From an uncultured Agathobaculum sp. (lineage in GTDB: Bacteria; Bacillota; Clostridia; Oscillospirales; Butyricicoccaceae), in NCBI GenBank assembly GCA_934504345.1, contig CAKSVR010000028.1:1-30850 (forward strand): a stretch of 30,850 nucleotides of DNA. Reading direction: 5' to 3'. Position 1 is the first letter of the stretch. Each line of letters begins with the position of its first letter. Of the stretch, positions 14,473-24,005 are shown one piece after another. Below the pieces are notes generated by a model. That model did no database searches and had not been told where the DNA came from. It saw nothing but the letters and a program-made list of their open reading frames with translations. Position numbers and translations under genes: made by a program.

Positions 14473-16959
14473 ATGTCTAAGTTAGTCATCGTGGAGTCCC
14501 CGGCCAAGGCAAAGACCATCGGGAAGTATCTCGGCTCGGACTATGTCGTCAAGGCTTCGATGGGACATCTGCGCGATCTGCCGAAAAAGAAAATGAGCAT
14601 CGATCTGGAGCACGATTTCAAGCCGGAATATGTGCCGATCGAGGGTAAAGATAAGATCATCAAGGAAATCCGCAGCGAAATCCGCAAGAGCGATTTCGTG
14701 TACCTCGCAACCGACCCTGACCGCGAGGGAGAAGCCATTTCGTGGCACATCAAGGAGCTGTTCAAGCTCAAGGACAAAAATTCCCGCCGCGTGACGTTCA
14801 ACGAGATCACCAAGCAGGCGGTCCGCTCGGGCATCGAGAACCCGCGCGACATCGATATTGATCTGGTGAACGCCCAGCAGGCGCGCCGCATCCTCGACCG
14901 CATCGTGGGCTACCAGCTCTCGCCGTTCCTGTGGCGCAAGGTCAAGCGCGGTCTGTCCGCGGGCCGTGTGCAGAGCGTTGCGACCCGTCTGGTCGTGGAC
15001 CGCGAGAACGAGATCCGCGCATTCGTGCCGGAGGAATACTGGTCCATCGAGGCGCTGCTGCAAACGGCGGACGGCGGTCAGTTTTCTGCCCGCTACTATG
15101 GCGATGCAAACGGCAAGGCTGAGCTCAAAAACGAGGAGCAGGCGATGGCAGTCGTGAACGCCGTCACCGGCAAGCCGTTTACCGTCGGCGAGATCAAGCG
15201 CGGCAAGAAAAAGCGCACGGCCGCGCCTCCGTTCATCACCTCGACGCTCCAGCAGGAGGCCAGCCGCAAGCTGAACATGACGCCGCGCCGCACCATGAGC
15301 ATCGCGCAGGAGCTGTACGAAGGCATCGAGCTCGGCGAGTACGGCCTGACCGGTCTTATCACCTATATGCGTACCGACTCGCTCCGCCTGGCCGACGAGG
15401 CCACTGCCGCTGCCGCCGGTTTCATCCGCGGCCGCTACGGCGAGGAATATTATCCGGGCAAGCCGCGCGTGTTCAAGACCAAGGGCAACGCACAGGATGC
15501 ACACGAAGCCATCCGTCCGTCCAACGTGCAGCTGCTGCCGGAAGAGATCCGCAAGTACCTGACACCCGATCAGTTCAAGCTGTACCGCCTGATCTGGTCG
15601 CGCTTTGTGGCCTGCCAGATGGCGGATGCCATCCTCGATACGGTTTCCGCCGACATCGTCTGCGAGGGTCAGGTGTTCCGCGCCTCCGGCCACACGGTCG
15701 CGTTCCCGGGCTTTACCGCCGTTTACGAGGAGGGCACGGACGACGAGAAAAAGCCGGATGCCGCCGGCAAGCCGCTCCCGCGCTTTGACAAGGGCGACAA
15801 GCTGACCGCCGAGAAGATCGAGCCGTCCCAGCACTTCACCCAGCCGCCCGCACGCTACACCGAAGCCTCGCTCATCCGCGCGATGGAGGAACGCGGCATC
15901 GGCCGTCCGTCCACCTACGCGCCGACCATTTCGACCATCATCGACCGCGATTACGTCACCAAGGAGAACAAGGCGCTCCGTCCGACGCCGCTCGGCGAGG
16001 GCGTTACCGGCCTGCTCGTGGACGAGTTCAAGTCGGTCGCGGACTACGAATTTACCGCCAACATGGAGCACGAGCTCGACGAGGTCGAGGCGGGCAAGCT
16101 GAATTATATCCAGCTGCTCCACAACTTCTATGACGGCTTTGAGGCCGCGCTCAAGCAGGCGGAAATTGATCTGGAGGGCAAGCGCATCAAGATTCAGGAC
16201 GAGGTGACCGACGTTATCTGCGACAAGTGCGGCCGCAATATGGTCATCAAGTCCGGCCGATTCGGCAAGTTCCTGGCGTGCCCCGGCTTCCCGGAGTGCA
16301 CCAACACCAAGCCCATCACCGAGGACACCGGCGCGGCGTGCCCGGTCTGCGGCGCAAAGGTCGTGAAGAAAAAGTCCGCACGCGGCTATGTGTACTACTC
16401 GTGCGACAAGTATCCGGCGTGCCAGTTCATGACATGGGACAAGCCGCTCAAGACCAAGTGCCCGAACTGCGACTCCTCGCTGTTTCGCCACACCGACCGC
16501 GACTCCAAGGAGGTCACGGACGTTTGTCTGCGCGAGGGCTGCGGCTACAAGGAGCTCGTCAAGGAGGGCCTGCCGCCCGAGGAAACCGAGAAGCGCCGCA
16601 AGATGCGCGAAGCGCGTGCCGCCAAGGCTGCGGAGCGCGCCGCCGCCAAGGAGGCCGCCGAAAAGAACGGCGAGGCCGAGGAAAAGCCGAAAAAGGCAAC
16701 GAAAAAGGCGGCCGCGAACAAATCCACTGCGAAGAAAACCCTGCCGTGGATGACGAAAACGACCAATAAGTTCAAGAAGCTCAAGGACGAGGACGTACAG
16801 GCGCTGACTGCCAAGCAGCAGGAGCAGTACGCCAAGGCTCTGGCAAAGCACGAAGCAGAAAAGGCGGCGGAAAAGGCAAAAAAGGCCGCTGAGAAGAAAG
16901 CGGCGGCGAAAAAGCCTGCCGCAAAGAAAAAGACCACGGCAAAGGAGAGCGCCGAATGA
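14473..16959 (+). CDS. topA: DNA topoisomerase I (type IA)
   Basis: The 828-aa enzyme relaxes negative supercoils through a transient 5'-phosphotyrosine link. The Toprim domain opens the protein (V-I-V-E-S-P-A-K-A-K with Glu8; T-D-P-D-R-E-G-E with Asp81 and Asp83). The catalytic tyrosine is Tyr298 in G-L-I-T-Y-M-R-T-D-S. Three C-terminal zinc-ribbon repeats start at Cys583, Cys623 and Cys663, followed by a Lys/Ala-rich basic tail of about 115 residues (about 710-828) that probably adds non-specific DNA binding. The ATG follows GGAGG by 5 nt. The gene is preceded by the hairpin array, which may affect its expression. The stop overlaps trmFO. Confidence 0.97.
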   Translation: MSKLVIVESPAKAKTIGKYLGSDYVVKASMGHLRDLPKKKMSIDLEHDFKPEYVPIEGKDKIIKEIRSEIRKSDFVYLATDPDREGEAISWHIKELFKLKDKNSRRVTFNEITKQAVRSGIENPRDIDIDLVNAQQARRILDRIVGYQLSPFLWRKVKRGLSAGRVQSVATRLVVDRENEIRAFVPEEYWSIEALLQTADGGQFSARYYGDANGKAELKNEEQAMAVVNAVTGKPFTVGEIKRGKKKRTAAPPFITSTLQQEASRKLNMTPRRTMSIAQELYEGIELGEYGLTGLITYMRTDSLRLADEATAAAAGFIRGRYGEEYYPGKPRVFKTKGNAQDAHEAIRPSNVQLLPEEIRKYLTPDQFKLYRLIWSRFVACQMADAILDTVSADIVCEGQVFRASGHTVAFPGFTAVYEEGTDDEKKPDAAGKPLPRFDKGDKLTAEKIEPSQHFTQPPARYTEASLIRAMEERGIGRPSTYAPTISTIIDRDYVTKENKALRPTPLGEGVTGLLVDEFKSVADYEFTANMEHELDEVEAGKLNYIQLLHNFYDGFEAALKQAEIDLEGKRIKIQDEVTDVICDKCGRNMVIKSGRFGKFLACPGFPECTNTKPITEDTGAACPVCGAKVVKKKSARGYVYYSCDKYPACQFMTWDKPLKTKCPNCDSSLFRHTDRDSKEVTDVCLREGCGYKELVKEGLPPEETEKRRKMREARAAKAAERAAAKEAAEKNGEAEEKPKKATKKAAANKSTAKKTLPWMTKTTNKFKKLKDEDVQALTAKQQEQYAKALAKHEAEKAAEKAKKAAEKKAAAKKPAAKKKTTAKESAE

Positions 16960-18260
16960 GTGAAATGGTAACAGTAGTCGGCGCAGGACTGGCCGGCTGT
17001 GAGGCTGCATGGCAGCTGGCGCAGCGCGGCATCTCCGTGCGCCTGTGTGAGATGAAGCCCGTGCAGCATACGCCGGCGCACCACTCGGACGATTTTGCCG
17101 AGCTGGTGTGCTCCAACTCGCTGCGCTCGGATGAGCTGGCGAACGCCGCCGGTCTGCTCAAGGAGGAGCTGCGACGTCTGGACAGCCTGATCCTTTCCTG
17201 TGCGGATGCACACCGCGTAGAGGCGGGCGGCGCACTGGCGGTTGACCGCGAGGCATTCGCGGCAGCCGTCACCGAGAAGATCAAGAACCACCCGAACATC
17301 GAGGTGGTTTACGGCGAAGTGACCGAGATTCCGGAAGGTCGCGTTGTAATTGCCTCCGGCCCGCTGACCTCGGATGCGCTGTTCGAGGCCATCCACGCCA
17401 AGGTGGGCGGCGATTTCCTGCACTTTTACGATGCAGCCGCGCCCATCGTCACCGCGGAGAGCATCGACATGGATTCCGCCTACGAGGCTTCCCGCTACGG
17501 CAAGGGCACGGCGGACTACATCAACTGCCCGTTCTCCCGCGAGGAGTACGAGGCATTCTGGAACGCGCTGACCACCGCCGAGGAAGCACCGGTACACGGC
17601 TTTGAGGATTCTAAGGTATTCGAGGGCTGTATGCCCATCGAGGTCAATGCACGCCGCGGCTTTGATACACTGCGGTTCGGCATTTTGAAGCCGATCGGCC
17701 TGCCGGACCCGAAAACCGGCAAGGACCCGTATGCCGTGCTCCAGCTGCGCCGCGACAACGCGAACGGCACGCTGTACAATCTGGTCGGCTGCCAGACCCA
17801 CCTCAAATTCGGCGAGCAGAAGCGCGTGTTCTCCATGATCCCGGCGCTCCGAAACGCGGAGTTCGTGCGCTACGGTGTCATGCACCGCAACACGTTCCTC
17901 GATTCGCCGCGCCTGCTGGACGCGACTTACGCGCTCAAGGCTGACCCGCGCATCCGCTTTGCGGGTCAGATGACCGGTGTGGAGGGCTATGTGGAGTCCA
18001 CTGCCTCCGGCTGGGTGGCCGGTGTCGCAGCGGCGATGGACGTACTCGGCAAGCCGATGCCCGCGCTCGACCGACTGACCGCTACCGGCGCGCTGGCGAC
18101 CTACATTTCCGACCATACGGTCGCGAAGTTCCAGCCGATGAACGTCAATTTCGGCATTATCGAGCCGCTTGGCTATAAGATCAAGGGCAAGCGCGAGAAG
18201 AATACGAAGATTTCCGAGCGGGCGCTCGAGCAGATCGACAGACTGAAAGGGGAAGTGTGA
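16956..18260 (+). CDS. trmFO: Folate/FAD-dependent tRNA (m5U54) methyltransferase TrmFO
   Basis: The 434-aa flavoprotein methylates U54 in the T loop of tRNA with 5,10-methylene-tetrahydrofolate as carbon donor and reduced FAD as reductant. The FAD-binding G-A-G-L-A-G motif sits at residues 9-14, and the family blocks E-M-K-P-V, C-S-N-S-L-R-S-D, Y-I-N-C-P-F, C-M-P-I-E and M-N-V-N-F-G-I-I are all present. Length is normal. It overlaps the topA stop by 4 nt (ATGA), with AAGGAG inside the topA end, so the pair is translationally coupled. Confidence 0.97.
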   Translation: MSEMVTVVGAGLAGCEAAWQLAQRGISVRLCEMKPVQHTPAHHSDDFAELVCSNSLRSDELANAAGLLKEELRRLDSLILSCADAHRVEAGGALAVDREAFAAAVTEKIKNHPNIEVVYGEVTEIPEGRVVIASGPLTSDALFEAIHAKVGGDFLHFYDAAAPIVTAESIDMDSAYEASRYGKGTADYINCPFSREEYEAFWNALTTAEEAPVHGFEDSKVFEGCMPIEVNARRGFDTLRFGILKPIGLPDPKTGKDPYAVLQLRRDNANGTLYNLVGCQTHLKFGEQKRVFSMIPALRNAEFVRYGVMHRNTFLDSPRLLDATYALKADPRIRFAGQMTGVEGYVESTASGWVAGVAAAMDVLGKPMPALDRLTATGALATYISDHTVAKFQPMNVNFGIIEPLGYKIKGKREKNTKISERALEQIDRLKGEV

Positions 18261-18261
18261 A

Positions 18262-19278
18262 ATGCGTATCATCGTAGATGCAATGGGCGGCGATAACGCA
18301 CCCGAATCCGCCGTATGGGGCGGCGCACTGGCCGCAAAGGAATACGGCGAGGAGGTGCTGCTCGTCGGCAAGCCCGAGGTCGTGTCGAACGTCCTGAAAG
18401 AAAAGGGCCTCTCCGATGTCAAGGGCATCACCATCATGCCCGCAAGCGATCTGGTCGATATGCACGACGACCCTGCAACCGTACTCCGTCACAAGCCGGA
18501 TTCGTCCATGGCGGTGGCGTTCAAGCTGCTCAAGGCAGGGGAGGGCGATGCGCTCGTTTCCGCGGGCAACACCGGCGCACTGCTCACCGGCGCAACGCTG
18601 TACGGCGGCCGCATCAAGGGCATCCGCCGCGGTGCGCTCGCGCCCGTTATGCCGTGTGCGAACGGTCAGGTCATGCTGTGCGATGCAGGCGCGAACACCG
18701 AATGCACCGCCGAAATGCTGCTCCAGTTCGCATTCCTCGCTTCGCTGTATGCGGAGAAGATAAACGGTGTCGTGAAGCCGCGTGTCGGCCTTGTCAACAA
18801 CGGCACGGAGGACACCAAGGGCGACCCGCTCCGCAAGGAGGCTTACGCGCTGCTGAAAAAGGCGGGCGATGAGGGCCGTCTGAACTTTGTCGGCAACGTG
18901 GAGGGCAGCATGGTGCCGCTCGGCGCGTGCGACGTTGCCGTGTGCGACGGCTTTACCGGCAATGTGCTGCTCAAGACCATCGAGGGCGTGGCGAAGTTTA
19001 TGTCGAAAGAGATCAAGGGCGTGTTCATGGCCTCTGTCGGCACCAAGCTCGGTTATCTGCTGTGTAAAAAGGGTATGGACGACTTCCGCGAGGTGTTCAA
19101 TCAGGACAAGATCGGCGGCGCGCCGTTCCTCGGCATCGCAAAGCCGGTCATCAAGGCGCACGGCTCGTCCAACGAAATTGCGGTGATGAACGCTGTCCGT
19201 CAGGCCATCGCGTACACCAAATCCGGCATGATCGATGCAGTTAAGGAAAACATTCAGTACATGACGGTTTCCGAGTGA
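18262..19278 (+). CDS. plsX: Phosphate acyltransferase PlsX
   Basis: The 338-aa peripheral membrane enzyme makes acyl-phosphate from acyl-ACP, the first step of phospholipid synthesis by the PlsX/PlsY route. The start M-R-I-I-V-D-A-M-G-G-D-N-A-P is diagnostic, and S-A-G-N-T-G-A-L and V-C-D-G-F-T-G-N match the family. It starts 2 nt after the trmFO stop behind AAAGGGGAAG. The next gene is rnc; an acpP gene, often found at this point in Firmicutes, is not present. Confidence 0.97.
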   Translation: MRIIVDAMGGDNAPESAVWGGALAAKEYGEEVLLVGKPEVVSNVLKEKGLSDVKGITIMPASDLVDMHDDPATVLRHKPDSSMAVAFKLLKAGEGDALVSAGNTGALLTGATLYGGRIKGIRRGALAPVMPCANGQVMLCDAGANTECTAEMLLQFAFLASLYAEKINGVVKPRVGLVNNGTEDTKGDPLRKEAYALLKKAGDEGRLNFVGNVEGSMVPLGACDVAVCDGFTGNVLLKTIEGVAKFMSKEIKGVFMASVGTKLGYLLCKKGMDDFREVFNQDKIGGAPFLGIAKPVIKAHGSSNEIAVMNAVRQAIAYTKSGMIDAVKENIQYMTVSE

Positions 19279-19300
19279 TCCGCAGGAAGAAGGAACAAAA

Positions 19301-19969
19301 ATGCTGAAAATTGACTATAAATTCAAGGACGAGAGCCTGCTCCGGCTGGCGATGACCCATTCGTCCTATGCGAACGAGCACCACGGCACGCATTTGCAGT
19401 GCAACGAGCGCCTGGAGTTTCTGGGCGACTCGGTGCTGGGCTTTGTCACGGCGGGCTATCTGTTCACGCACTATCCCGAGCTGCCCGAGGGCGACCTGAC
19501 CAAGCTGCGCGCGGCTGTCGTCTGCGAGGGCGCACTGGACGAGATCGCACACGAGATCGGCATTCCGCAGGCCATCCGTCTGGGCCACGGCGAGGAAATG
19601 GGCGGCGGCCGCGAGCGTGCCTCCATCCTCGCGGATGCGACCGAGGCACTGCTCGGCGCCATCTTCATGGATGGCGGCATCGAGCCCGCCCGTGCATTCG
19701 TGCTGCGCTTCATCCCGCACAAGGTCGAGGTTGCGCTGGCCGGCGGTGCGTTCAAGGACTACAAGACCATGCTTCAGGAGATCGTGCAGAAGAACAAGCA
19801 GGAAACGCTGGAATATCGTCTGGCAGGCCAGTCCGGCCCGGACCATGACAAGCGGTTCAAGATGGAGCTGCTGCTCAACTCCAATGTGTTTGCCGAGGGC
19901 ATCGGCAAGAGCAAAAAGGAAGCCGAGCAGATGGCGGCGAAGAAGGCGCTCGAAAATATGGGCGTTTGA
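19301..19969 (+). CDS. rnc: Ribonuclease III
   Basis: The 222-aa double-strand-specific endonuclease processes rRNA precursors and structured mRNAs. The signature N-E-R-L-E-F-L-G-D-S-V-L contains the metal-binding Glu39 and Asp43; the second acidic pair is Asp112 and Glu115 in L-A-D-A-T-E-A-L-L-G. The C-terminal double-stranded RNA-binding domain (about 150-220) ends in the usual K-K-E-A-E-Q-x-A-A-K-K-A-L. A GAAGAAGGA site precedes the ATG, 22 nt after plsX. A strong terminator lies about 75 nt downstream, separating it from smc. Confidence 0.97.
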   Translation: MLKIDYKFKDESLLRLAMTHSSYANEHHGTHLQCNERLEFLGDSVLGFVTAGYLFTHYPELPEGDLTKLRAAVVCEGALDEIAHEIGIPQAIRLGHGEEMGGGRERASILADATEALLGAIFMDGGIEPARAFVLRFIPHKVEVALAGGAFKDYKTMLQEIVQKNKQETLEYRLAGQSGPDHDKRFKMELLLNSNVFAEGIGKSKKEAEQMAAKKALENMGV

Positions 19970-20042
19970 TATGGCTGTCGCGGAATCACGATTCCGCCGA
20001 CAACAGGAGCGCACGAATACAGCAGGTGCTTTGGATGACAGC

Positions 20043-20078
20043 AAAAACGAGGTTGCAAAACGTCAACCTCGTTTTTTT
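20043..20078 (+). terminator. Rho-independent terminator after rnc
   Basis: AAAAACGAGGTTG (20043-20055) and CAACCTCGTTTTT (20064-20076) form a perfect stem with an 8-nt loop, followed by a run of seven T. A shorter hairpin without a T run (CGGAATC/GATTCCG, 19981-19996) lies upstream. Confidence 0.92.
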
Positions 20079-20092
20079 ACGGTCGTTAACCG

Positions 20093-20121
20093 TTGAAAAG
20101 CTACCGCCGCAGTGGTAAAAT
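20093..20121 (+). promoter_or_regulatory. smc promoter
   Basis: -35 TTGAAA (20093-20098), a 17-nt spacer and -10 TAAAAT (20116-20121). The predicted start is near 20128, about 22 nt before the smc ATG. It lies right after the rnc terminator, so smc begins a new transcription unit. Confidence 0.7.
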
Positions 20122-20149
20122 AAAATTAACTTTAACATCGAGGTGGCAT

Positions 20150-23100
20150 ATGGTTCTCAAAAGCCTGATCTTACAGGGCTTCAAATCGTTCCCGGACCGC
20201 ACGGAGATCCAGTTCAACGGCGGCATCACGGCGATCGTCGGCCCGAACGGCTCGGGAAAATCGAATATTTCGGATGCCATCCGCTGGGTGCTGGGTGAGC
20301 AGTCCTCACGGTCGCTGCGCGGCGCAAAGATGGAGGACGTTATCTTCGGCGGCACGGCCAGACGCGGCCCGGTCGGCTTTGCCGAGGTATCCTTGCTGCT
20401 GGACAACGCGGCGCACGTTTTCCGCTCGGAGTTCACCGAGATCATGGTCACGCGGCGCTACTATCGTTCGGGAGAGAGCGAGTATTTCCTCAACAAAAAG
20501 CACTGCCGCCTGAAGGATGTGCATGAGCTGTTCATGGATACCGGACTCGGCCGCGATGGCTATTCCAGCATCGGACAGGGCCGCATCGACGAGATCCTGT
20601 CGCTGAAAAGCGAGGACCGCCGCGAGATATTCGAGGAGGCGGCGGGCATCACCAAGTTCCGCTGCCGCAAGGAGGAGGCCGAGCGCCGCCTGAGCGCCAC
20701 CGAGGACAATCTCGTCCGCATCCGCGACCTGTATGACGAGCTGGAAAACCGGCTGGAGCCACTGGAAAAGCAGTCCGAGAAAGCGCGGCAGTATCTGCGC
20801 CTGCGGGACGAGCTGCGCGTGCTCGAGGTGTCGCTGTGGCTGCTGTCGCTCGAACGCCTGAAAGCGGACAGCGGCAGACTGGAAACCGACCGCGCGGCGT
20901 GTGCCCGTCAGCTGGCCGAGGCAAAAAAACAGCAGGAAAACCTGTATACCCAGTCCGAGCAGCTGGCCGAGGCACTGCGCGGCATCGACCGCGAGAGCGA
21001 CCGTCTTCGCACCGAGCTGCGCGAGGCTGAGCAGTTTTCCGCCGAGCAGGTCAGCCGTGAAGCGGTCATCCAGACCAGCATCCACAACCATCGGGAGAAC
21101 ATCGAGCGCATCCGGCAGGAGAGCGCCCGCCGCACCGAGCAGGTGCACAATATGGAGGCGCAGCTTGCCGAACGGCGCGAATATATCCGCAAGCTGACCG
21201 AACAGGGCGAAATGCAGTCCGCCGCGCTCGAGCAGCTGCGGCAGAACGCGAAGACACAGGAAAAACACCGAGAAGAATGCGAAAAGGTGCTTTTGCAGGC
21301 CGAGCGGGCGCGGAGCGAACGGCAGAACGAGCTGCACGCGCTCGAGCTCGACCGGACGGCGGCGGAGAGCGGCCTTGCGGGCATGAGTGCGCGCAAAACC
21401 ACGCTCGAAGCCGATATACAGACGGCAAAACAGCAGCTGGACAGCGAAACACAGGCACAGACTGCCCTTGAGGAGCAGCTTGCGGCGTGTGAGCGAAAAA
21501 TCGCAGACACGGCGGACAAAGCCGGGTCTGCCGCACGAAAGGCGGCGGACGGACGGGCACAGGCCGCCGAAGCACGGCGGGCGCTCGAGGACACGCGGGC
21601 GGCGCTCCGTGAGGCGCAGAGCCGCGTGAAGCTGCTGACCGATATGCAGCACGAGTACGAGGGCTTCTCACGGGCGGTGCGATCGGTGATGCGGCAGGCC
21701 GAAAAAGGCACGCTGACAGGCGTACACGGCCCGGTGTCCGCACTTATCACGACCGAAAAGCAGTTCGTGACCGCCATCGATACCGTGCTCGGCGCATCGG
21801 CATCCTCCATCGTGGTGGACAGCGCCGCAGTCGGCAAAACGTGCATCGAGCACCTAAAGCGCACGGACGGCGGCCGCGCAACGTTCCTGCCGCTGGACAC
21901 CATCCGCGCGGGCAGCTTGAAAGAAACCGGGCTGGAAGAGCAGCGCGGCTGCTTCGGCACAGCGGATACGCTGGTCAGATTTGACGAAAAATATAAGGCC
22001 ATCCTGTGCAGTCTGCTGGCGCGCACGGTGGTCTGTGAGAATATGGATACCGCGCTGGCGCTGGCAAAGGCGTACCGCCATCGCTTCCGCATCGTCACGC
22101 TGGACGGACAGATCATTCAGGCGGGCGGCGCGATGACCGGCGGTTCGGCCTCGCGCGGCACGGGCGCACTGGCACGCGCGGAGCGGCTGCGCGCCGGACA
22201 GGAACGCATGGCGGCGCTCGAAAGCGAACAGAAAAGCGCGGCACAGGCGTGCCAAACCGCTGAGGAGGCGCTCTCCGCGCTGGAACAGACAGCTGCGGCC
22301 ATCGAGGACGGGCGGCGGCACGCGGAACAGGAGCGGGCGGGCCTGATGGCCTCGGCAAACCAGCACAAACTGCTGCTGGACAGCCTGCAAAAGCGGGTTG
22401 ACGGCCTGTTCTCCGAACAAAACAGCTTTGACAGGACACAGGCGCAGTACGCGCAGACCCTTGCATCGTGCGCCGAGCGGCAGACAGCGGCCGAACAGGC
22501 GCTCGCACAGGCGGAGCAGACCTGCACCGCACAGGGCGCGGCGCTCGATGAGGCTGCCGCACAGTGTACCCAGACGGCCGGAGAGCTCGCGGCGGCACAG
22601 ACTGTCCTTGCGGAAAACCGCACGGCACAGGAGAGCGAAGCGCGGTCGCTGGCCGAGCTCGAGCAGCTGGCGGCCGAGCTGAATGCGGGCGTTTCGAGCG
22701 ATACGCAGACCATCGAGGGCTTCGAAAACGAAATCGGACGGCTGACCGCCGAGCTGGCACAGGCGCGTGCAGAGCGGCAGAGCCGTGAGAACAGCACACA
22801 GGCGTTTCAGGCACGGCTTGCCACGCAGACGAGCCGCCGTGAGCAGACCGAGGGCGAACGCATCCGTCTGGAGCGGGCGGCGCAGAGCCGCAGCGAGGAA
22901 CGCCTGAACCTCGAACGCGAGGCCGCGCGGCTGGAAAACCGCGCCGAGCAGCTCAAGGGCGAGGAAACCCGTCTGCTGGACAAAATGTGGGAGCGCTACG
23001 AGCTGACACCGACACCGGCGGCAGACATCGCGCAGCCGATAACCGACACCAAGGCCGCGAACGAGCAGGTGCAGAGCCTGAAAACGCAGATGCGTGCGCT

Positions 23101-23725
23101 CGGCAACGTCAATCCGGATGCGGTGGAGGAGTACGAAACGGTGCGTGAGCGCCGCGACTTCCTGCGGGAGCAGAAGGACGACCTTGAAAAAGCGCAGCAC
23201 GAGCTGCGCCGGGTCATCGACCAGCTGACAGTGAGCATGAAGGAGATTTTCGCCTCCGAGTTTGCCAAGCTGAATGTGTACTTCCGTGATACGTTCCGCG
23301 AGATATTCGGCGGCGGCCACGCCGAGCTCCAGCTGGCGGATACCTCGGATATTCTCAGCTGCGGCATCGATATTCGCGTTTCTCCGCCGGGCAAGGCCGT
23401 CAAGACCATCACACTGCTCTCGGGCGGCGAGAAGGCGTTCGTTGCCATCGCGCTGTACTTTGCGATACTCAAATTAAGACCGACACCGTTCTGCGTGCTC
23501 GACGAGATCGAGGCCGCGCTCGACGATGTGAACGTACAGCGGTTTGCAAAATATATCCGCCGGCTGACAGATTCGACACAATTTATTGTAATTACGCACA
23601 GACGTGGTACAATGGAAGAAGCAGATATGCTCTACGGTGTCACCATGCAGGAGCAGGGCGTTTCCAAAATGCTGATGCTCAATCTGGCGGAGGCGGAGAA
23701 ACGGCTTAAAAAAACCATTAAATAG
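20150..23725 (+). CDS. smc: Chromosome segregation ATPase SMC
   Basis: The 1191-aa protein is the core of the bacterial condensin. The N-terminal head has Walker A (G-P-N-G-S-G-K-S, from residue 31) and W-V-L-G-E-Q. Two long coiled coils (about 170-500 and 670-1010), rich in Glu, Gln, Ala and Arg, flank a hinge domain (about 515-660, with A-S-S-I-V-V-D and M-T-G-G-S-A-S-R-G). The C-terminal head carries the ABC signature L-S-G-G-E-K near 1090 and Walker B V-L-D-E-I-E-A-A-L-D. Head-hinge-head layout and length are normal. The start follows GAGG by 6 nt; longer in-frame starts would lie inside the promoter. Its partners ScpA and ScpB are not encoded here. ftsY follows after one small gene. Confidence 0.97.
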   Translation: MVLKSLILQGFKSFPDRTEIQFNGGITAIVGPNGSGKSNISDAIRWVLGEQSSRSLRGAKMEDVIFGGTARRGPVGFAEVSLLLDNAAHVFRSEFTEIMVTRRYYRSGESEYFLNKKHCRLKDVHELFMDTGLGRDGYSSIGQGRIDEILSLKSEDRREIFEEAAGITKFRCRKEEAERRLSATEDNLVRIRDLYDELENRLEPLEKQSEKARQYLRLRDELRVLEVSLWLLSLERLKADSGRLETDRAACARQLAEAKKQQENLYTQSEQLAEALRGIDRESDRLRTELREAEQFSAEQVSREAVIQTSIHNHRENIERIRQESARRTEQVHNMEAQLAERREYIRKLTEQGEMQSAALEQLRQNAKTQEKHREECEKVLLQAERARSERQNELHALELDRTAAESGLAGMSARKTTLEADIQTAKQQLDSETQAQTALEEQLAACERKIADTADKAGSAARKAADGRAQAAEARRALEDTRAALREAQSRVKLLTDMQHEYEGFSRAVRSVMRQAEKGTLTGVHGPVSALITTEKQFVTAIDTVLGASASSIVVDSAAVGKTCIEHLKRTDGGRATFLPLDTIRAGSLKETGLEEQRGCFGTADTLVRFDEKYKAILCSLLARTVVCENMDTALALAKAYRHRFRIVTLDGQIIQAGGAMTGGSASRGTGALARAERLRAGQERMAALESEQKSAAQACQTAEEALSALEQTAAAIEDGRRHAEQERAGLMASANQHKLLLDSLQKRVDGLFSEQNSFDRTQAQYAQTLASCAERQTAAEQALAQAEQTCTAQGAALDEAAAQCTQTAGELAAAQTVLAENRTAQESEARSLAELEQLAAELNAGVSSDTQTIEGFENEIGRLTAELAQARAERQSRENSTQAFQARLATQTSRREQTEGERIRLERAAQSRSEERLNLEREAARLENRAEQLKGEETRLLDKMWERYELTPTPAADIAQPITDTKAANEQVQSLKTQMRALGNVNPDAVEEYETVRERRDFLREQKDDLEKAQHELRRVIDQLTVSMKEIFASEFAKLNVYFRDTFREIFGGGHAELQLADTSDILSCGIDIRVSPPGKAVKTITLLSGGEKAFVAIALYFAILKLRPTPFCVLDEIEAALDDVNVQRFAKYIRRLTDSTQFIVITHRRGTMEEADMLYGVTMQEQGVSKMLMLNLAEAEKRLKKTIK

Positions 23726-23736
23726 AATTCCTAATT
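23726..23736 (+). repeat. 11-bp direct repeat flanking the small gene (second copy at 23981-23991)
   Basis: AATTCCTAATT occurs at 23726-23736 and again at 23981-23991, bracketing the 67-aa gene between smc and ftsY. The AT-rich motif is unlike the GC-rich coding DNA around it. Confidence 0.6.
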
Positions 23737-23756
23737 TGAAAAAATGGGGTGCTGTC

Positions 23757-23960
23757 ATGGATATGCGAAGCGCGAAATATCCGTATCGGCTGGACGTGGA
23801 AAGACGGCTGCCGAACGGGTGCATCACGACGGACGGCTATGCGGCGCGGCACCCGACCGAGTTCCGGCACTGGGGACACGCCCGCGGCTATGTTCTCTGG
23901 GGAGAGCGCATCGACCGCGTGGACTGGGAGAACTGGCGCATTAATTTTTACGGAAAATAA
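23757..23960 (+). CDS. Small aromatic- and Arg-rich protein of unknown function
   Basis: A 67-aa frame between smc and ftsY, rich in Arg, Trp, Tyr and His (for example F-R-H-W-G-H-A-R-G-Y-V-L-W-G and V-D-W-E-N-W-R-I-N-F-Y-G). No signal peptide or membrane segment. Codon use is GC-rich at third positions, like the neighbours, which supports a real gene. The ATG at 23757 has a GGGG-type site about 8 nt upstream; an in-frame TTG at 23736 would add seven residues. I recognise no family. Confidence 0.55.
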   Translation: MDMRSAKYPYRLDVERRLPNGCITTDGYAARHPTEFRHWGHARGYVLWGERIDRVDWENWRINFYGK

Positions 23961-24005
23961 CGGAATAATTACTAACTGCTAATTCCTAATTAAAAGGAGA
24001 AAAGT

